The position numbers and the translations under genes are program-made. A stretch of DNA of 64,000 nt from Tsukamurella asaccharolytica (GTDB lineage: Bacteria > Actinomycetota > Actinomycetes > Mycobacteriales > Mycobacteriaceae), in NCBI RefSeq assembly GCF_007858435.1, contig NZ_VIGW01000001.1:596955-660954 (forward strand), written 5' to 3'. The notes below the pieces were generated by a model, which saw only the letters and a list, made by a program, of their open reading frames with translations, was not told where the DNA came from and made no database searches. This document shows, in pieces, positions 20,109 through 29,251 of this stretch (position 1 is the first letter of the stretch; every line of letters starts with the position of its first letter).

Positions 20109-20303
20109 GGTGAGCTGCGGATCGGGATTGATGAAGATTCACGAGTAAAGGTTCCCGCAGCAGACGGTAGGCAACACCCAAGTACCGCGGCACGCTCCGC
20201 GAAGTTAACTTGGTCACACTGGCGATGCGAGCCGGCGCCAGCATCCACGGCCAGGCTCACCGATCATCGCCACCGCCCCGACCATCATCCGCTAGGAGTC
20301 CTC

Positions 20304-21758
20304 GTGATCGACGTCTCGAACCTTCCCACTGACCTTCTCGTCGGGGGCGAGTGGCGACCGGCACAGGACCGGTTCAGCACCCCCAATCCGGCGACCGGCG
20401 AGGAGCTCATCACGCTGTCGGCGGCGTCGACATCCGACGTCGACGACGCCGTGGACGCCGCGACCGCCGCCTTCCAGGGCGACTGGGGCGCCACCGCCCC
20501 TTCGCAGCGAGGGATACTGCTCCACCGACTGGCCGATCTGGTCGAGCGCGACAGCGAGCAGCTCGCGAGGCTCGAGTCGCTGGACATGGGTCGTCCCCTC
20601 GGCATGAGCTCAGCACTCATGCTTCCGAATTTCATTGCAACACTGCGTTACTACGCAGGGTGGGCCGACAAGATCAACGGTGAGGCGATCGCCACAGACG
20701 GATACCTCGGCGCAGCCGTGCCACAGCACGCCTATACCCGCCGCGAGGCGATGGGAGTGATCGCGGCGATCGTGCCGTGGAACGCTCCACTGATGATCCT
20801 GGGGTGGAAACTGGCCCCGGCGTTGGCCTGTGGCAACGCCATCATCATCAAGCCCGCCGAGGACGCCTCGCTCTCCATCCTGCGACTCGGCGAACTGATC
20901 ACGGAGGCCGGCTTCCCACCCGGCACCGTCAACGTGCTCCCCGGCATCGGGAAGGTGGCCGGTGAGGCGCTCGCACTGCACCCCGGCATCGCGAAGATCT
21001 CGTTCACCGGATCCACCGCCGTCGGCCGCACGATCCTGCAGAACTCCGCGACCAACTTCAAGCGCACTGCGCTCGAGCTCGGCGGAAAGGCTCCGCAGAT
21101 CGTCTTCGGTGACGCCGATCTCGACGCCGCGATCGAAGGTTGCGCCATGGGCATGTTCTTCAACCAGGGGCAGGTATGCGCCGCCGGCACCCGGATCCTC
21201 GCGCATCGCTCGGTGTACGACGCGGTGCTCGACGGCCTCTCAGGTGCGGCCCGCGGGCAGGTGCTCGGCGACCCCTTCGACCCCGAATCCACCATGGGGC
21301 CGCTGGTCAACGCCGCGCAGCGCGACAAGGTGATCGGCCTGGTCCAGCAGGGCCGGGCCGAGGGCGCCGACGTGGTGGCCGGCGGCACGGCCCCGGACCG
21401 CCCTGGATTCTACGTCGAGCCCACCGTACTGGCCGGCACCAACGACATGGTGGTCGCTCGCGAGGAGATCTTCGGACCGGTAGGCCTGGTCACGCCGTTC
21501 GACTCCGACGACGACGCCGTGTCGCTGGCCAACGACAACCAGTACGGCCTGTCTGCCACGGTCTGGACCACCGACCTGTCTCGCGCGCACCGCATCGCGG
21601 CCCGCGTGCACGCCGGCGCGATCGGGGTCAACGGCTGGTCGCCGCTGGCGCCGCAGCTGCCCTGGGGCGGCGTCAAGGCCAGCGGCGTCGGCCGCGAGCT
21701 GGGGTACGAGGGAATCCTCTCGTACACCGAACCCAAGACCGTCACCGTAGTTCTGTAG
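20304..21758 (+). CDS. NAD(P)-dependent aldehyde dehydrogenase
   Basis: The 484-residue ALDH has all catalytic residues: Asn160 (VPWN), Glu258 (LELGGKAP) and the nucleophile Cys292 (NQGQVCAAGTR). The GTG start at 20304 is preceded by AGGAG. It resembles phenylacetaldehyde/betaine-aldehyde-type enzymes that act on aldehydes from amine oxidation. It is the first gene of a run with an APC permease and a flavin amine oxidase. The likely job is to oxidise the aldehyde made by that oxidase to an acid. If the amine is tryptamine, the product is indole-3-acetate, the substrate of the iac genes about 13 kb downstream; that step is inference. Confidence 0.9.
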   Translation: MIDVSNLPTDLLVGGEWRPAQDRFSTPNPATGEELITLSAASTSDVDDAVDAATAAFQGDWGATAPSQRGILLHRLADLVERDSEQLARLESLDMGRPLGMSSALMLPNFIATLRYYAGWADKINGEAIATDGYLGAAVPQHAYTRREAMGVIAAIVPWNAPLMILGWKLAPALACGNAIIIKPAEDASLSILRLGELITEAGFPPGTVNVLPGIGKVAGEALALHPGIAKISFTGSTAVGRTILQNSATNFKRTALELGGKAPQIVFGDADLDAAIEGCAMGMFFNQGQVCAAGTRILAHRSVYDAVLDGLSGAARGQVLGDPFDPESTMGPLVNAAQRDKVIGLVQQGRAEGADVVAGGTAPDRPGFYVEPTVLAGTNDMVVAREEIFGPVGLVTPFDSDDDAVSLANDNQYGLSATVWTTDLSRAHRIAARVHAGAIGVNGWSPLAPQLPWGGVKASGVGRELGYEGILSYTEPKTVTVVL

Positions 21759-21766
21759 GTGTGCAG

Positions 21767-23194
21767 ATGACGGAGGAGGGCCGGTTCGGCAAGGGAACCC
21801 GCACCACAGAGCCCACCGGGGGATCCACCGCACTACGCGGCTCCATCGGAGTCGGCGGGATCGTCTTCCTGGTGATCGCCGGGGCCGCGCCGTTGACCGC
21901 GGTGGCCGGCTCGCTCCCGGTGATGATCGCCACGGGGAACGGGGCGGGCGCCCCGCTCGCGTACATCTGCGCCGCCGTGGTCCTGCTGGTGTTCAGCGTC
22001 GGCTACGCCACCATGAGCGGTGCGGTCACCGACGCCGGCGCCTTCTACGCCTACGTCACCAAGGGGCTGGGGCGCGACCCGGGGCTCGGCGCCGCAGGGG
22101 TGGCGCTACTGGCCTACACCACCATCCAGGCGGCGATCTACGGCCTCGCGGCGAGCACGCTGCGCGACGTGGTGGCGAAGTTCGGCGGGCCTGACCTGCC
22201 CTGGTGGTTGTGGGCGTTCGTGCTGATGGCGCTGGTCGGCGTGCTCGGCTATCGCAGCATCGACCTGGGGGTCAAGGTCCTCGGCGTGCTGTTGGCCGCC
22301 GAGATCGCCCTGATCGTGGCGCTCTCGGCCGCCGTGCTGTTCCGGGGTGGAGCGCACGGCGTGGACACGGTCTCGTTCACGCCCTCGGCCTTCTTCTCCG
22401 GATCTCCCGGGATCGCTCTGATGTTCGCCATCGGCTCGTTCGTCGGCTTCGAGGCCACCGCCCTCTACGGCGAGGAGTCGCGTGACCCGCGGCGCACCGT
22501 CCCGAGGGCCACCTACGTCTCAGTGATCACAGTCGGCGTCCTGTACGCGCTGGCCAGCTGGGCCGTGGTCCTCGCCTTCGGCAGCGACCGGGTGGCCGAC
22601 ACGGCACGCCAGGACGCAGCCGGCCTCACCATCACCGCGGCCACCCGCTTCCTCGGCCCGGTGGCCGCGGACGTGATGCTTGTGATGCTGGTGACCAGCC
22701 TCTTCGCGGCACTTCTTGCCTTTCACAATGCCATCGTCCGCTATCTGTTCGCGCTGTCGCGGTCCGGGCACGCCCCTGCGGCCCTGGCGACCGTGCATCC
22801 GCGGCACAGCTCGCCACACGTCGGCTCATTGGTCCAGACCGCAGGGGCGGCGGTGTTGGTGGGGGCGTTCGCCCTCGCCGGCAGCGACCCGGTGCTCCAG
22901 CTGTTCACCTGGATGGCCGGAGTGTCCATCGTGTCGATCCTGCTGCTGATGGTGCTGACGTCGGTGGCGATCATCGTCTACTTCCGCCGCGACGGCTCCG
23001 ATACCCGGCTCTGGCAGACCCGCATCGCCCCGGTGCTGGGTACTCTCGGCCTGCTCGGCATCACAGCCCTGGTGATCAGCAACTTCACCACCCTGATCGA
23101 TGGCTCGCCCACACTGGCGGGAATCCTCCTCACCCTGATCGCGACCACCTTCCTGGCGGCAATCGCGTACGGACGCCTCACCTCAGATCGTTAG
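21767..23194 (+). CDS. APC family amino acid/amine permease
   Basis: The 475-residue membrane transporter has about 12 hydrophobic helices. The first begins GSIGVGGIVFLVIAGAAPLTAVAGSLP, the glycine-rich TM1 of the APC superfamily, and FVGFEATALYGEESRDPRRTVPRA is the conserved TM6-loop region of the AAT/EAAT-like branch. The ATG at 21767 follows the ALDH stop by 8 bp; a GTG at 21761 is an alternative. Between an ALDH and an amine oxidase it probably imports the amine. Confidence 0.85.
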   Translation: MTEEGRFGKGTRTTEPTGGSTALRGSIGVGGIVFLVIAGAAPLTAVAGSLPVMIATGNGAGAPLAYICAAVVLLVFSVGYATMSGAVTDAGAFYAYVTKGLGRDPGLGAAGVALLAYTTIQAAIYGLAASTLRDVVAKFGGPDLPWWLWAFVLMALVGVLGYRSIDLGVKVLGVLLAAEIALIVALSAAVLFRGGAHGVDTVSFTPSAFFSGSPGIALMFAIGSFVGFEATALYGEESRDPRRTVPRATYVSVITVGVLYALASWAVVLAFGSDRVADTARQDAAGLTITAATRFLGPVAADVMLVMLVTSLFAALLAFHNAIVRYLFALSRSGHAPAALATVHPRHSSPHVGSLVQTAGAAVLVGAFALAGSDPVLQLFTWMAGVSIVSILLLMVLTSVAIIVYFRRDGSDTRLWQTRIAPVLGTLGLLGITALVISNFTTLIDGSPTLAGILLTLIATTFLAAIAYGRLTSDR

Positions 23195-23202
23195 GACAAC
23201 TC

Positions 23203-24576
23203 ATGCCCGATAACACTTCTCACCCCTCCGTCATCGTCGTCGGGGCCGGCTTCGCCGGCCTGACCGCTGCCCGGGAGCTCGAAGGCATCGGTGTGGACGT
23301 GCGGATCTTCGAGGCCCGCGACCGCATCGGCGGCCGGGCATGGACCGCCGAATGCTTGGGCGGACACACTCTCGAGATGGGCGCCACCTGGGTGCACTGG
23401 ATGCAACCCTTCGTCTGGACCGAGATCACGCGGTACAACCAGGGCATCTTCCCGAGTCCCGACATCGACGACGCCTACTGGTACAGCCGCGGTACGGTGC
23501 ATCGGGGTACCGAACATGATCTCGACACCGCCCTGAGCCGGCTGCAGGCGAAGATTCTCGAGGACTCCCGCGAGTTCTTCCCTTTCCCGCACGATCCTAT
23601 GGCCATCCTCAATGACCCGGTCACCGATCCCGACCTGGTCGCCCGCTTTCTGGCGGCGGACGAAGGTAGCGTCCTCGACTGCCTGCGCAACGGCGAATAC
23701 AGCGACGAGGACATCGATCTCGCCGACTCCTACTGGTCCGCCGGCTACCAGGGCAACACCGCCACAGCCTCGCCGCTGATGGCCAAACACTGGGGCGCAC
23801 TCAGCGACCACCGCAGCTCGCTCATGGACGAGCAGACCCTACGGTTCAAGCTCACCAACGGAATGCGCGGGCTGTACCAGGCGATCGCCGACGACGTGCG
23901 CGCCGACATCTCGCTGAACACGCCAGTGCAGCGGATCGTGCACACTGCCGACGGTGCGGAGGTCACGCTCGTGGACGGCACCGTCGAGCGGGCGGATGCG
24001 GTCATCGTGACTGCGCCGATCGGGGCCTTGCAGCACATCGAGTTCCATCCGCCGCTGCCGGAGGAGCAGCAGGAGGTGATCTCGGATGGCACCAACTCAA
24101 CCGGCTTCAAGATCTGGATCAAGGTGGCGGGGCATCGGTCCGTGATCGCCGGCGCCCCCGGTGACAACCCGATCTCGCTACTTCGCAGCGAGAAGATGCT
24201 GAGCGACGAGGACGCCACCATCATGGTGGGCTTCGGATCGAATCACGAGGCCATCGTGCTCGACGACATCGCCTCGGCGCAGCGTGCGCTGGACGTCTGG
24301 GACGCGGACCTGACCGTGCTCGACTGCGGCGGCCACGACTGGGTTGCCGATAAGTGGTCCGGCCAGACCTGGGCGACATTGCGTTCGGGCCAGTTCTTCA
24401 ACGGCTGGAGCAGATTTCACACCACTGACACCCGGCTGCGTTTCGCGGGAGCCGACTACGCGAAGGGCTGGAACGGCGTCGTGGTCGACGGTGCTATCGA
24501 GTCCGGGATCTCAACCGCGCGGATCCTGCTCACCGAGCTCCGCCCCCAGCGCGGGCGGAGCTGGCCAACGGAATAG
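23203..24576 (+). CDS. Flavin monoamine oxidase
   Basis: The 457-residue FAD-dependent amine oxidase has the dinucleotide motif GAGFAGL (14-20), Glu38 for the ribose, and the RIGGRAW motif (41-47). The C-terminal FAD-binding stretch is LRFAGADYAKGWNGVVVDGAIESG. No obvious Cys for covalent flavin is present at the usual C-terminal position, as in most bacterial members. It would convert a primary amine to an aldehyde plus NH3 and H2O2. It is 8 bp from the permease gene and should be in one operon with it. Tryptamine, phenylethylamine and tyramine are all plausible; the adjacent iac locus favours tryptamine. Confidence 0.87.
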   Translation: MPDNTSHPSVIVVGAGFAGLTAARELEGIGVDVRIFEARDRIGGRAWTAECLGGHTLEMGATWVHWMQPFVWTEITRYNQGIFPSPDIDDAYWYSRGTVHRGTEHDLDTALSRLQAKILEDSREFFPFPHDPMAILNDPVTDPDLVARFLAADEGSVLDCLRNGEYSDEDIDLADSYWSAGYQGNTATASPLMAKHWGALSDHRSSLMDEQTLRFKLTNGMRGLYQAIADDVRADISLNTPVQRIVHTADGAEVTLVDGTVERADAVIVTAPIGALQHIEFHPPLPEEQQEVISDGTNSTGFKIWIKVAGHRSVIAGAPGDNPISLLRSEKMLSDEDATIMVGFGSNHEAIVLDDIASAQRALDVWDADLTVLDCGGHDWVADKWSGQTWATLRSGQFFNGWSRFHTTDTRLRFAGADYAKGWNGVVVDGAIESGISTARILLTELRPQRGRSWPTE

Positions 24577-24625
24577 GACACGCAGCCGGATCGAGCGGCC
24601 TGGTCCGTCGCCGCTGGGCGCCACG

Positions 24626-24672
24626 GTCCGGGTGCGCCGGTCCGTCCGGAGGGGGGACCGGCGCACCCGGAC
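24626..24672. terminator. Bidirectional terminator between amine and catechol operons
   Basis: A perfect 17-bp stem (24626-24642 with 24656-24672, beginning GTCCGGGTGCGCC) with a 13-base loop lies between the 3' ends of the convergent amine oxidase and thiolase genes. Confidence 0.75.
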
Positions 24673-24679
24673 TGCGTGT

Positions 24680-25876
24680 TCAGTCGAGCCGTTCGAAGAT
24701 CGCGGCGATGCCCTGCCCGCCACCGATGCACATAGTCTCTAGGAGGTAGCGGCCTTCCCGGCGCTGCAGCTCACACACACCAGTGGCAAGGATACGAGCA
24801 CCGGTGGCGCCCACGGGGTGTCCGAGGGAGATCCCGGAGCCGTTGGGGTTGAGCCGCGGATCATCAACCGGCAGGCCCCATTCCGCGAGAACGGCCAGCG
24901 TCTGGGCGGCAAAGGCCTCATTGAGTTCGATCACGTCCATGTCGGTCAGGGTCAGACCGGCCCGCGCGAGCGCACTGGCGGTCGCAGGAACGGGTCCGAT
25001 GCCCATCTCCTCGGGTGCGACGCCGGCGACAGCCCAAGAGACGAGGCGGGCGACAGGCCGCAGGCCGCGGCGCTGCGCCGCGCTAGTCGAGGCGACGAGC
25101 GCCGCAGCCGCGCCGTCGTTCTGCCCGCTCGCGTTCCCGGCGGTGACGGTGGCCTCGGGATCGACGGCCCGTCGCAGCGGTGTCAGGGTGCCGAGCTTCG
25201 CGCGGTCGACGTTCGGCCGTGGATGCTCGTCGGTGTCCACCAGCCCGCCGCCGGTGGCGACGGGGACGATCTCGGCGGAGAACCGACCCTCTCGTTGGGC
25301 CGCCACAGCCTTGCGGTGCGAGGCGAAGGCCAGGTCGTCCTGCGCCTCGCGGGAGATCCCGTAGCGGCGCCGCAGATTCTCGGCGGTCTCGATCATCCCA
25401 CCCGGCACGCGGTGCCGGTGCCCGCCGGCTGTGACGCGCGCGCGGGCGAGGCGGTCGAGAGATTCGCCGGGCGGTGCATCCTTCTCCCAACGGGGCGTGA
25501 GGGTGTAGAACTCGGACCTGCTCATTGATTCGACGCCGCCGGCGATCGCGATCTCCGCTCCGCCCGTGGCGATCTGGCCGGACGCCGCGATCACGGCCTG
25601 GAGGCCGGACCCGCACCGGCGGTCAACCTGCTGCCCCGGGACGCCGATGCCGAGACCCGCGTCGAGCGCCGCAATGCGGCCGATCGCGGGCGCCTCGCCG
25701 TTGGGACCGGCCTGCCCGAGTACGACGTCGTCGATCACCTCGGGATCGACACTCGTCCGCGAAATCAGCTCGCGGATCACGCCGGCAGCCAGGGTCTCCG
25801 GCGGGACCTCGCGGAGCGCGCCGGTGAACCGCGCGACGGGGGTGCGGAGCACCGCGCAGAGGACGATGTCGGTCAT
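24680..25876 (-). CDS. pcaF: 3-oxoadipyl-CoA thiolase
   Basis: The 398-residue thiolase has the acylated Cys88 (RRCGSGLQAV), the second catalytic Cys in MCIGGGQG near the C-terminus, and the His motif SLGHPVGATGAR. It cleaves 3-oxoadipyl-CoA to succinyl-CoA and acetyl-CoA, the last step of the 3-oxoadipate pathway. It is the last gene of the minus-strand cat/pca operon. A generic acetyl-CoA acetyltransferase is the alternative, but the operon context decides for PcaF. Confidence 0.88.
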   Translation of the reverse strand: MTDIVLCAVLRTPVARFTGALREVPPETLAAGVIRELISRTSVDPEVIDDVVLGQAGPNGEAPAIGRIAALDAGLGIGVPGQQVDRRCGSGLQAVIAASGQIATGGAEIAIAGGVESMSRSEFYTLTPRWEKDAPPGESLDRLARARVTAGGHRHRVPGGMIETAENLRRRYGISREAQDDLAFASHRKAVAAQREGRFSAEIVPVATGGGLVDTDEHPRPNVDRAKLGTLTPLRRAVDPEATVTAGNASGQNDGAAAALVASTSAAQRRGLRPVARLVSWAVAGVAPEEMGIGPVPATASALARAGLTLTDMDVIELNEAFAAQTLAVLAEWGLPVDDPRLNPNGSGISLGHPVGATGARILATGVCELQRREGRYLLETMCIGGGQGIAAIFERLD

Positions 25877-25883
25877 GGTGCGT

Positions 25884-26699
25884 TCAGGACCTTTCGGGAG
25901 AGAGGAAGGGGAGCAGGACCGCGTCGAATCGGTCCGGCGTCTCGAGGCTCGGCGTGTGGCCGGCGCCGCCGATCACGTGCGGATCGCCAGCGCCCAGGGC
26001 CTCGGCCAGGCCGACCCCCAGGACGCCCCGATCGAAGGCGTCCTCCGCGCCCACAACGACCGCGGCGGGGCGGGTGAAACGCTCCGCGACGACGGTCAGA
26101 TCCCGGCGGTCCGCGCGCCCCCGGAGAGCCGCGGCGGCACCCGCGGCGGGCGCCGCGGCGATCATGGCGCGCGCCGACGCACACGCCTCGGGGCGCGAAG
26201 CGACGGAGGTCGGCCCGAGGACGACGGGGAGGAACTCCTCGCCGTACGCGGCGGTGCCCTCGGCCTCCAGCCGGTCGGCGAGGGCATGCCGCCCCTTCCG
26301 AACCTCGTCAGTGTCGAGCCAGGCGAACGTGTCACTGAGCAGCATGCGGGTCAGCCGGGGCCCGGCCACGTCGGCGAGCTCGAGGGCGACCTGTCCGCCC
26401 ATCGAGTAACCGACCGCGGCGAAGGTGCGCGCGCCGAGCGCGTCGAGAACGTCCAGAGCGGCCTGCGCGTGGTGCTCGAGGGGGATCGTGCGGCCCACCG
26501 GTGCAGTGTCGCCGAACCCCAGGAGGTCGACCGCCACGGCGCGGTATCCCGCAGCGGCGAGCGAGCGCAGCTGCGGCTCCCACATCCGCCGGGAGAACAG
26601 GAACCCGTGCAGCAACACGACCGTGGGCGCCTGATCGCCGTCGGAAGCCGTGGAGGCACCGACGGGACCGTGCCGGGTGGCGACGATCGGATCAGCCAC
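25884..26699 (-). CDS. pcaD: 3-oxoadipate enol-lactonase, alpha/beta hydrolase
   Basis: The 271-residue alpha/beta hydrolase has the oxyanion segment LLHGFLFSRRMW, the nucleophile elbow GYSMGG (Ser99), an Asp in VVGAEDAFD and the catalytic His in GAGHTPSLE. In this operon it should hydrolyse 3-oxoadipate enol-lactone, the product of muconolactone isomerase. It is not fused to a CMD (PcaC) domain, as fits the catechol rather than the protocatechuate branch. Its ATG overlaps the end of the CoA-transferase beta gene by 8 bp. Confidence 0.82.
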   Translation of the reverse strand: MADPIVATRHGPVGASTASDGDQAPTVVLLHGFLFSRRMWEPQLRSLAAAGYRAVAVDLLGFGDTAPVGRTIPLEHHAQAALDVLDALGARTFAAVGYSMGGQVALELADVAGPRLTRMLLSDTFAWLDTDEVRKGRHALADRLEAEGTAAYGEEFLPVVLGPTSVASRPEACASARAMIAAAPAAGAAAALRGRADRRDLTVVAERFTRPAAVVVGAEDAFDRGVLGVGLAEALGAGDPHVIGGAGHTPSLETPDRFDAVLLPFLSPERS

Positions 26700-27351
26700 G
26701 CGTGAGCCTCGCGAGCAGTTCCCGGGCCGGCACGCCGAAGGTCTCGGCGATCACGGCCCCCGCAGGGCCGCACTCGATGATCGCCTCCGGCGTGTACACC
26801 CGGTTCACACAGCCGACGCCGGTGAGCGGGTAGGTGCAGGACGGGACCAGCTTGGGGCTGCCATCCTTCGCGAACAACGTCATCATCACCAGGACTTGCC
26901 GGGCGCCGGTGGCCAGATCCATGGCGCCGCCAACAGCAGGGATGGAGCCGGGTGCGCCGGTGCTCCAGTTGGCGAGATCGCCGCCGTACGAGACCTGGAA
27001 TGCGCCCATTACCGCGTAGTCCAGATGACCTCCGCGCATCATTGCGAACGAATCGGCGTGGTGGAAGTACGCGGCACCGGGGAGCTCAGTCACGGGCACC
27101 TTGCCCGCGTTGGTGAGGTCCAGGTCGATATCGTCGCCTTCGGCCGCGGGCCCCATGCCGAGCATGCCGTTCTCCGTGTGCAACACCACACCACGCGCGG
27201 GGTCGAGGTGGTCCGCGACCGTGGTGGGCTGCCCGATGCCCAGATTGACGAAAGAGCCGGCGGGAATGTCTGCGGCGACCCGCGCCGCCAACGCAGCCTT
27301 ACCCATCGGATCGGTGTGCTCGATGACATCGTCGGCCACCGCGGCGGTCAT
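26692..27351 (-). CDS. pcaJ: 3-oxoadipate CoA-transferase subunit B
   Basis: The 219-residue beta subunit has the catalytic Glu60 in LHTENGMLGMGP and the family ending AGAVIAETFGVPARELL. It pairs with the subunit encoded just upstream to move CoA from succinyl-CoA to 3-oxoadipate. The two genes overlap by 4 bp (ATGA), as expected for a stoichiometric heterodimer. SCOT-type 3-oxoacid transferases are close relatives; the operon supports the 3-oxoadipate role. Confidence 0.88.
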   Translation of the reverse strand: MTAAVADDVIEHTDPMGKAALAARVAADIPAGSFVNLGIGQPTTVADHLDPARGVVLHTENGMLGMGPAAEGDDIDLDLTNAGKVPVTELPGAAYFHHADSFAMMRGGHLDYAVMGAFQVSYGGDLANWSTGAPGSIPAVGGAMDLATGARQVLVMMTLFAKDGSPKLVPSCTYPLTGVGCVNRVYTPEAIIECGPAGAVIAETFGVPARELLARLTRG

Positions 27352-28040
27352 CGTGCGCCCGCCACGGCCAGGCGGCGTGCGGGCACCGCGACGATCCGGT
27401 CGGGGTAGATGCCCGGAGTGATGACACTCTCGGGATCCAGACCGCCTACCTCGACGATCTCCTCGACCTGGACCGCGACAAGCTCGGCTGCCGTTGCCAT
27501 TACAGGACCGAAGTTCCGAGCCGTTTTGCGGTACACCAGGTTCCCCGCCTGATCTGCCCGATGCGCGGCGATGAGCGCGAGGTCGGCACGGATGGGGAGC
27601 TCGAGGACGTAGGTGCGCCCATCGAGCTCACGCACCTCCTTCCCCGCGGCGAGCGGCGTTCCGACTGCCGTGGGACAGTAGAAGCCCCCGATGCCCGCGC
27701 CAGCGGCGCGGATCCGTTCGGCGAGGGTGCCCTGCGGCACCACCTCGAGCTCGATCTCGCCCGCCGCGTACAAGCCGTCGAAGACCCACGAATCGGACTG
27801 CCGGGGAAACGAGCAGATCATCTTGCGCACGCGCCGTGCCGCGAGCAGCGCCGCCAGCCCCTGGTCGCCGTTGCCGGCGTTGTTGCTCACCACCGTGAGG
27901 TCGGTCGCTCCGTTGTCGATCAACGCCTCGATCAGGTCGAAGGGCATGCCCGCGAGACCGAAACCGCCCACCAGAATCGTGGCGCCGTCGGCCACCCCCG
28001 CGACGGCCTCCGCCGGGGTGCCCACGATCCGGCTGGTCAC
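27348..28040 (-). CDS. pcaI: 3-oxoadipate CoA-transferase subunit A
   Basis: The 230-residue alpha subunit shows the typical GATILVGGFGLAGMPFDLIEAL, VSNNAGNGDQGLAALL and NFGPVMATAAELV segments. The GTG start at 28040 overlaps the stop of catC (GTGA); longer in-frame starts run into catC. The tight 4-bp couplings on both sides show it is translated within the catBAC-pca transcript. Confidence 0.88.
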   Translation of the reverse strand: MTSRIVGTPAEAVAGVADGATILVGGFGLAGMPFDLIEALIDNGATDLTVVSNNAGNGDQGLAALLAARRVRKMICSFPRQSDSWVFDGLYAAGEIELEVVPQGTLAERIRAAGAGIGGFYCPTAVGTPLAAGKEVRELDGRTYVLELPIRADLALIAAHRADQAGNLVYRKTARNFGPVMATAAELVAVQVEEIVEVGGLDPESVITPGIYPDRIVAVPARRLAVAGAR

Positions 28041-28339
28041 GACTCGCCGCCGTCGGCGAGCGCAACATCCGAGGGGTGCGTCGCCAGCGGCGTCACCTCC
28101 ACGGTCATCCACTGGAACAGAGGTAGGCCCCAGAGGATCTCGTGCAGACGTTCGTTGTCGGCCACGTCGAAGACCGAAATGTTCGAGTACTGGCCGACGA
28201 TCCGCCAGATGTACGGCCACTCGCCGCCGCGTTGCAGCTCTTGGCTGTACGCCTTCTCCCGCGCGATCGTCTCCGCTCGCAGCTCGGGATCGATGTCATC
28301 CGGGATCGCGACGTCCATCCGGACGGCGTACAAAGGCAT
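28037..28339 (-). CDS. catC: Muconolactone delta-isomerase
   Basis: The 100-residue protein has the CatC N-terminus PLYAVRMDVAIPDD. The Glu-Lys-Ala segment with REKAYSQELQRGGEWPYIWRIVGQYSNISVFDV and LHEILWGLPLF are also as in decameric muconolactone isomerases (usually about 92-100 residues). It moves the double bond of muconolactone to give the 3-oxoadipate enol-lactone. Its ATG overlaps the catA stop (TGATG). Confidence 0.93.
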   Translation of the reverse strand: MPLYAVRMDVAIPDDIDPELRAETIAREKAYSQELQRGGEWPYIWRIVGQYSNISVFDVADNERLHEILWGLPLFQWMTVEVTPLATHPSDVALADGGES

Positions 28340-29193
28340 CAGACGGTCTCCGGGTCCAGGGCGAAGTCGTACACCACGGTCTCCCCCACGCCGTCCTCGG
28401 CGGGCTTCGGGTCGAGCATCAGCTCGGGCTTGACCGCCGAGGCGATGTCGTCCCCGATGTGTGGGTCGCCGGGGAAATACAGTTGCGCCGTGAGGAGGTC
28501 CTTGCCGGGAGCAGAGACTTTGAGGTGCAGGTGCGCTGGGCGCCACGCGTGCCAGCCGGCAGCCGCGATCAACTTGCCGCATGCGCCGTCGGTGGGGATT
28601 TGGTACGGGGCGGGCCGCACCGTGGTGATCTCGAAATCGCCGTTGTCGTCCGCTGTCACGACGCCGCGCAGGTTCCACTCGGGCAGCCCGGGAGCATACT
28701 GGGAGTAGAAGCCGTGGGCGTCGGCGTGCCAGATCTCCACCTTCGCACCGGGAAGCGCATTCCCGTCGAGGTCGCTGACCCGACCGGAGAACACCAGCGG
28801 GGTGCCGGCCTCGTCGGCGCGCATGGGAAGGGTTCCGCGCGAGCCCAGGTCGGGCGCGCCGGGCACGTAGTACGGGCCCTCGATAGTGCCCTTGTTGCCC
28901 TTGTGGTGCGCGTTGTTGACCTCTTCGACCACGTGCTCGACCCAGACGTCCAGGAACAACGGCCATTCACCGTCCTGGCCCACATTGATCAGCCACGCCT
29001 TGAGGGCGTCGTACTCCTCGTAGGTCAGCTTGTGACGGCGGACCACATCGTGCACCGCGGTGATCACCTCGGTCGCGAGCTGCGAGACACGCTCCGGCGG
29101 CGTATCCGCCACGGGAGCCTGCTTGCTTAGGAAGGCGGCAGTGGCACCGGCGCCGGACTCGGCGGCCTTCGCGTCGAATTCGGAAGTGGTCAT
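28339..29193 (-). CDS. catA: Catechol 1,2-dioxygenase (intradiol)
   Basis: The 284-residue intradiol dioxygenase starts at the ATG at 29193 with AAGGAG upstream. The four Fe(III) ligands are in place: Tyr163 (HGFYSQYAPG), Tyr197 (RPAPYQIP), His221 and His223 (PAHLHLKV). The numbering is within one residue of what I recall for the Rhodococcus 1,2-catechol dioxygenase. The N-terminal helical dimerisation domain covers about 1-100. It cleaves catechol to cis,cis-muconate and would receive the catechol formed by the Iac enzymes. Confidence 0.95.
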   Translation of the reverse strand: MTTSEFDAKAAESGAGATAAFLSKQAPVADTPPERVSQLATEVITAVHDVVRRHKLTYEEYDALKAWLINVGQDGEWPLFLDVWVEHVVEEVNNAHHKGNKGTIEGPYYVPGAPDLGSRGTLPMRADEAGTPLVFSGRVSDLDGNALPGAKVEIWHADAHGFYSQYAPGLPEWNLRGVVTADDNGDFEITTVRPAPYQIPTDGACGKLIAAAGWHAWRPAHLHLKVSAPGKDLLTAQLYFPGDPHIGDDIASAVKPELMLDPKPAEDGVGETVVYDFALDPETV

Positions 29194-29251
29194 GATGTTC
29201 TCCTTGCTCTGCGGGCTGATGTTTCCTGAATGAAGGGTGGGTGGGCCGCCG

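Noticed and set aside
25884-28040. Protocatechuate branch (pcaGHBC) genes
   Set aside because: No protocatechuate dioxygenase, PcaB or PcaC domain is present; catA, catB and catC show the catechol branch.
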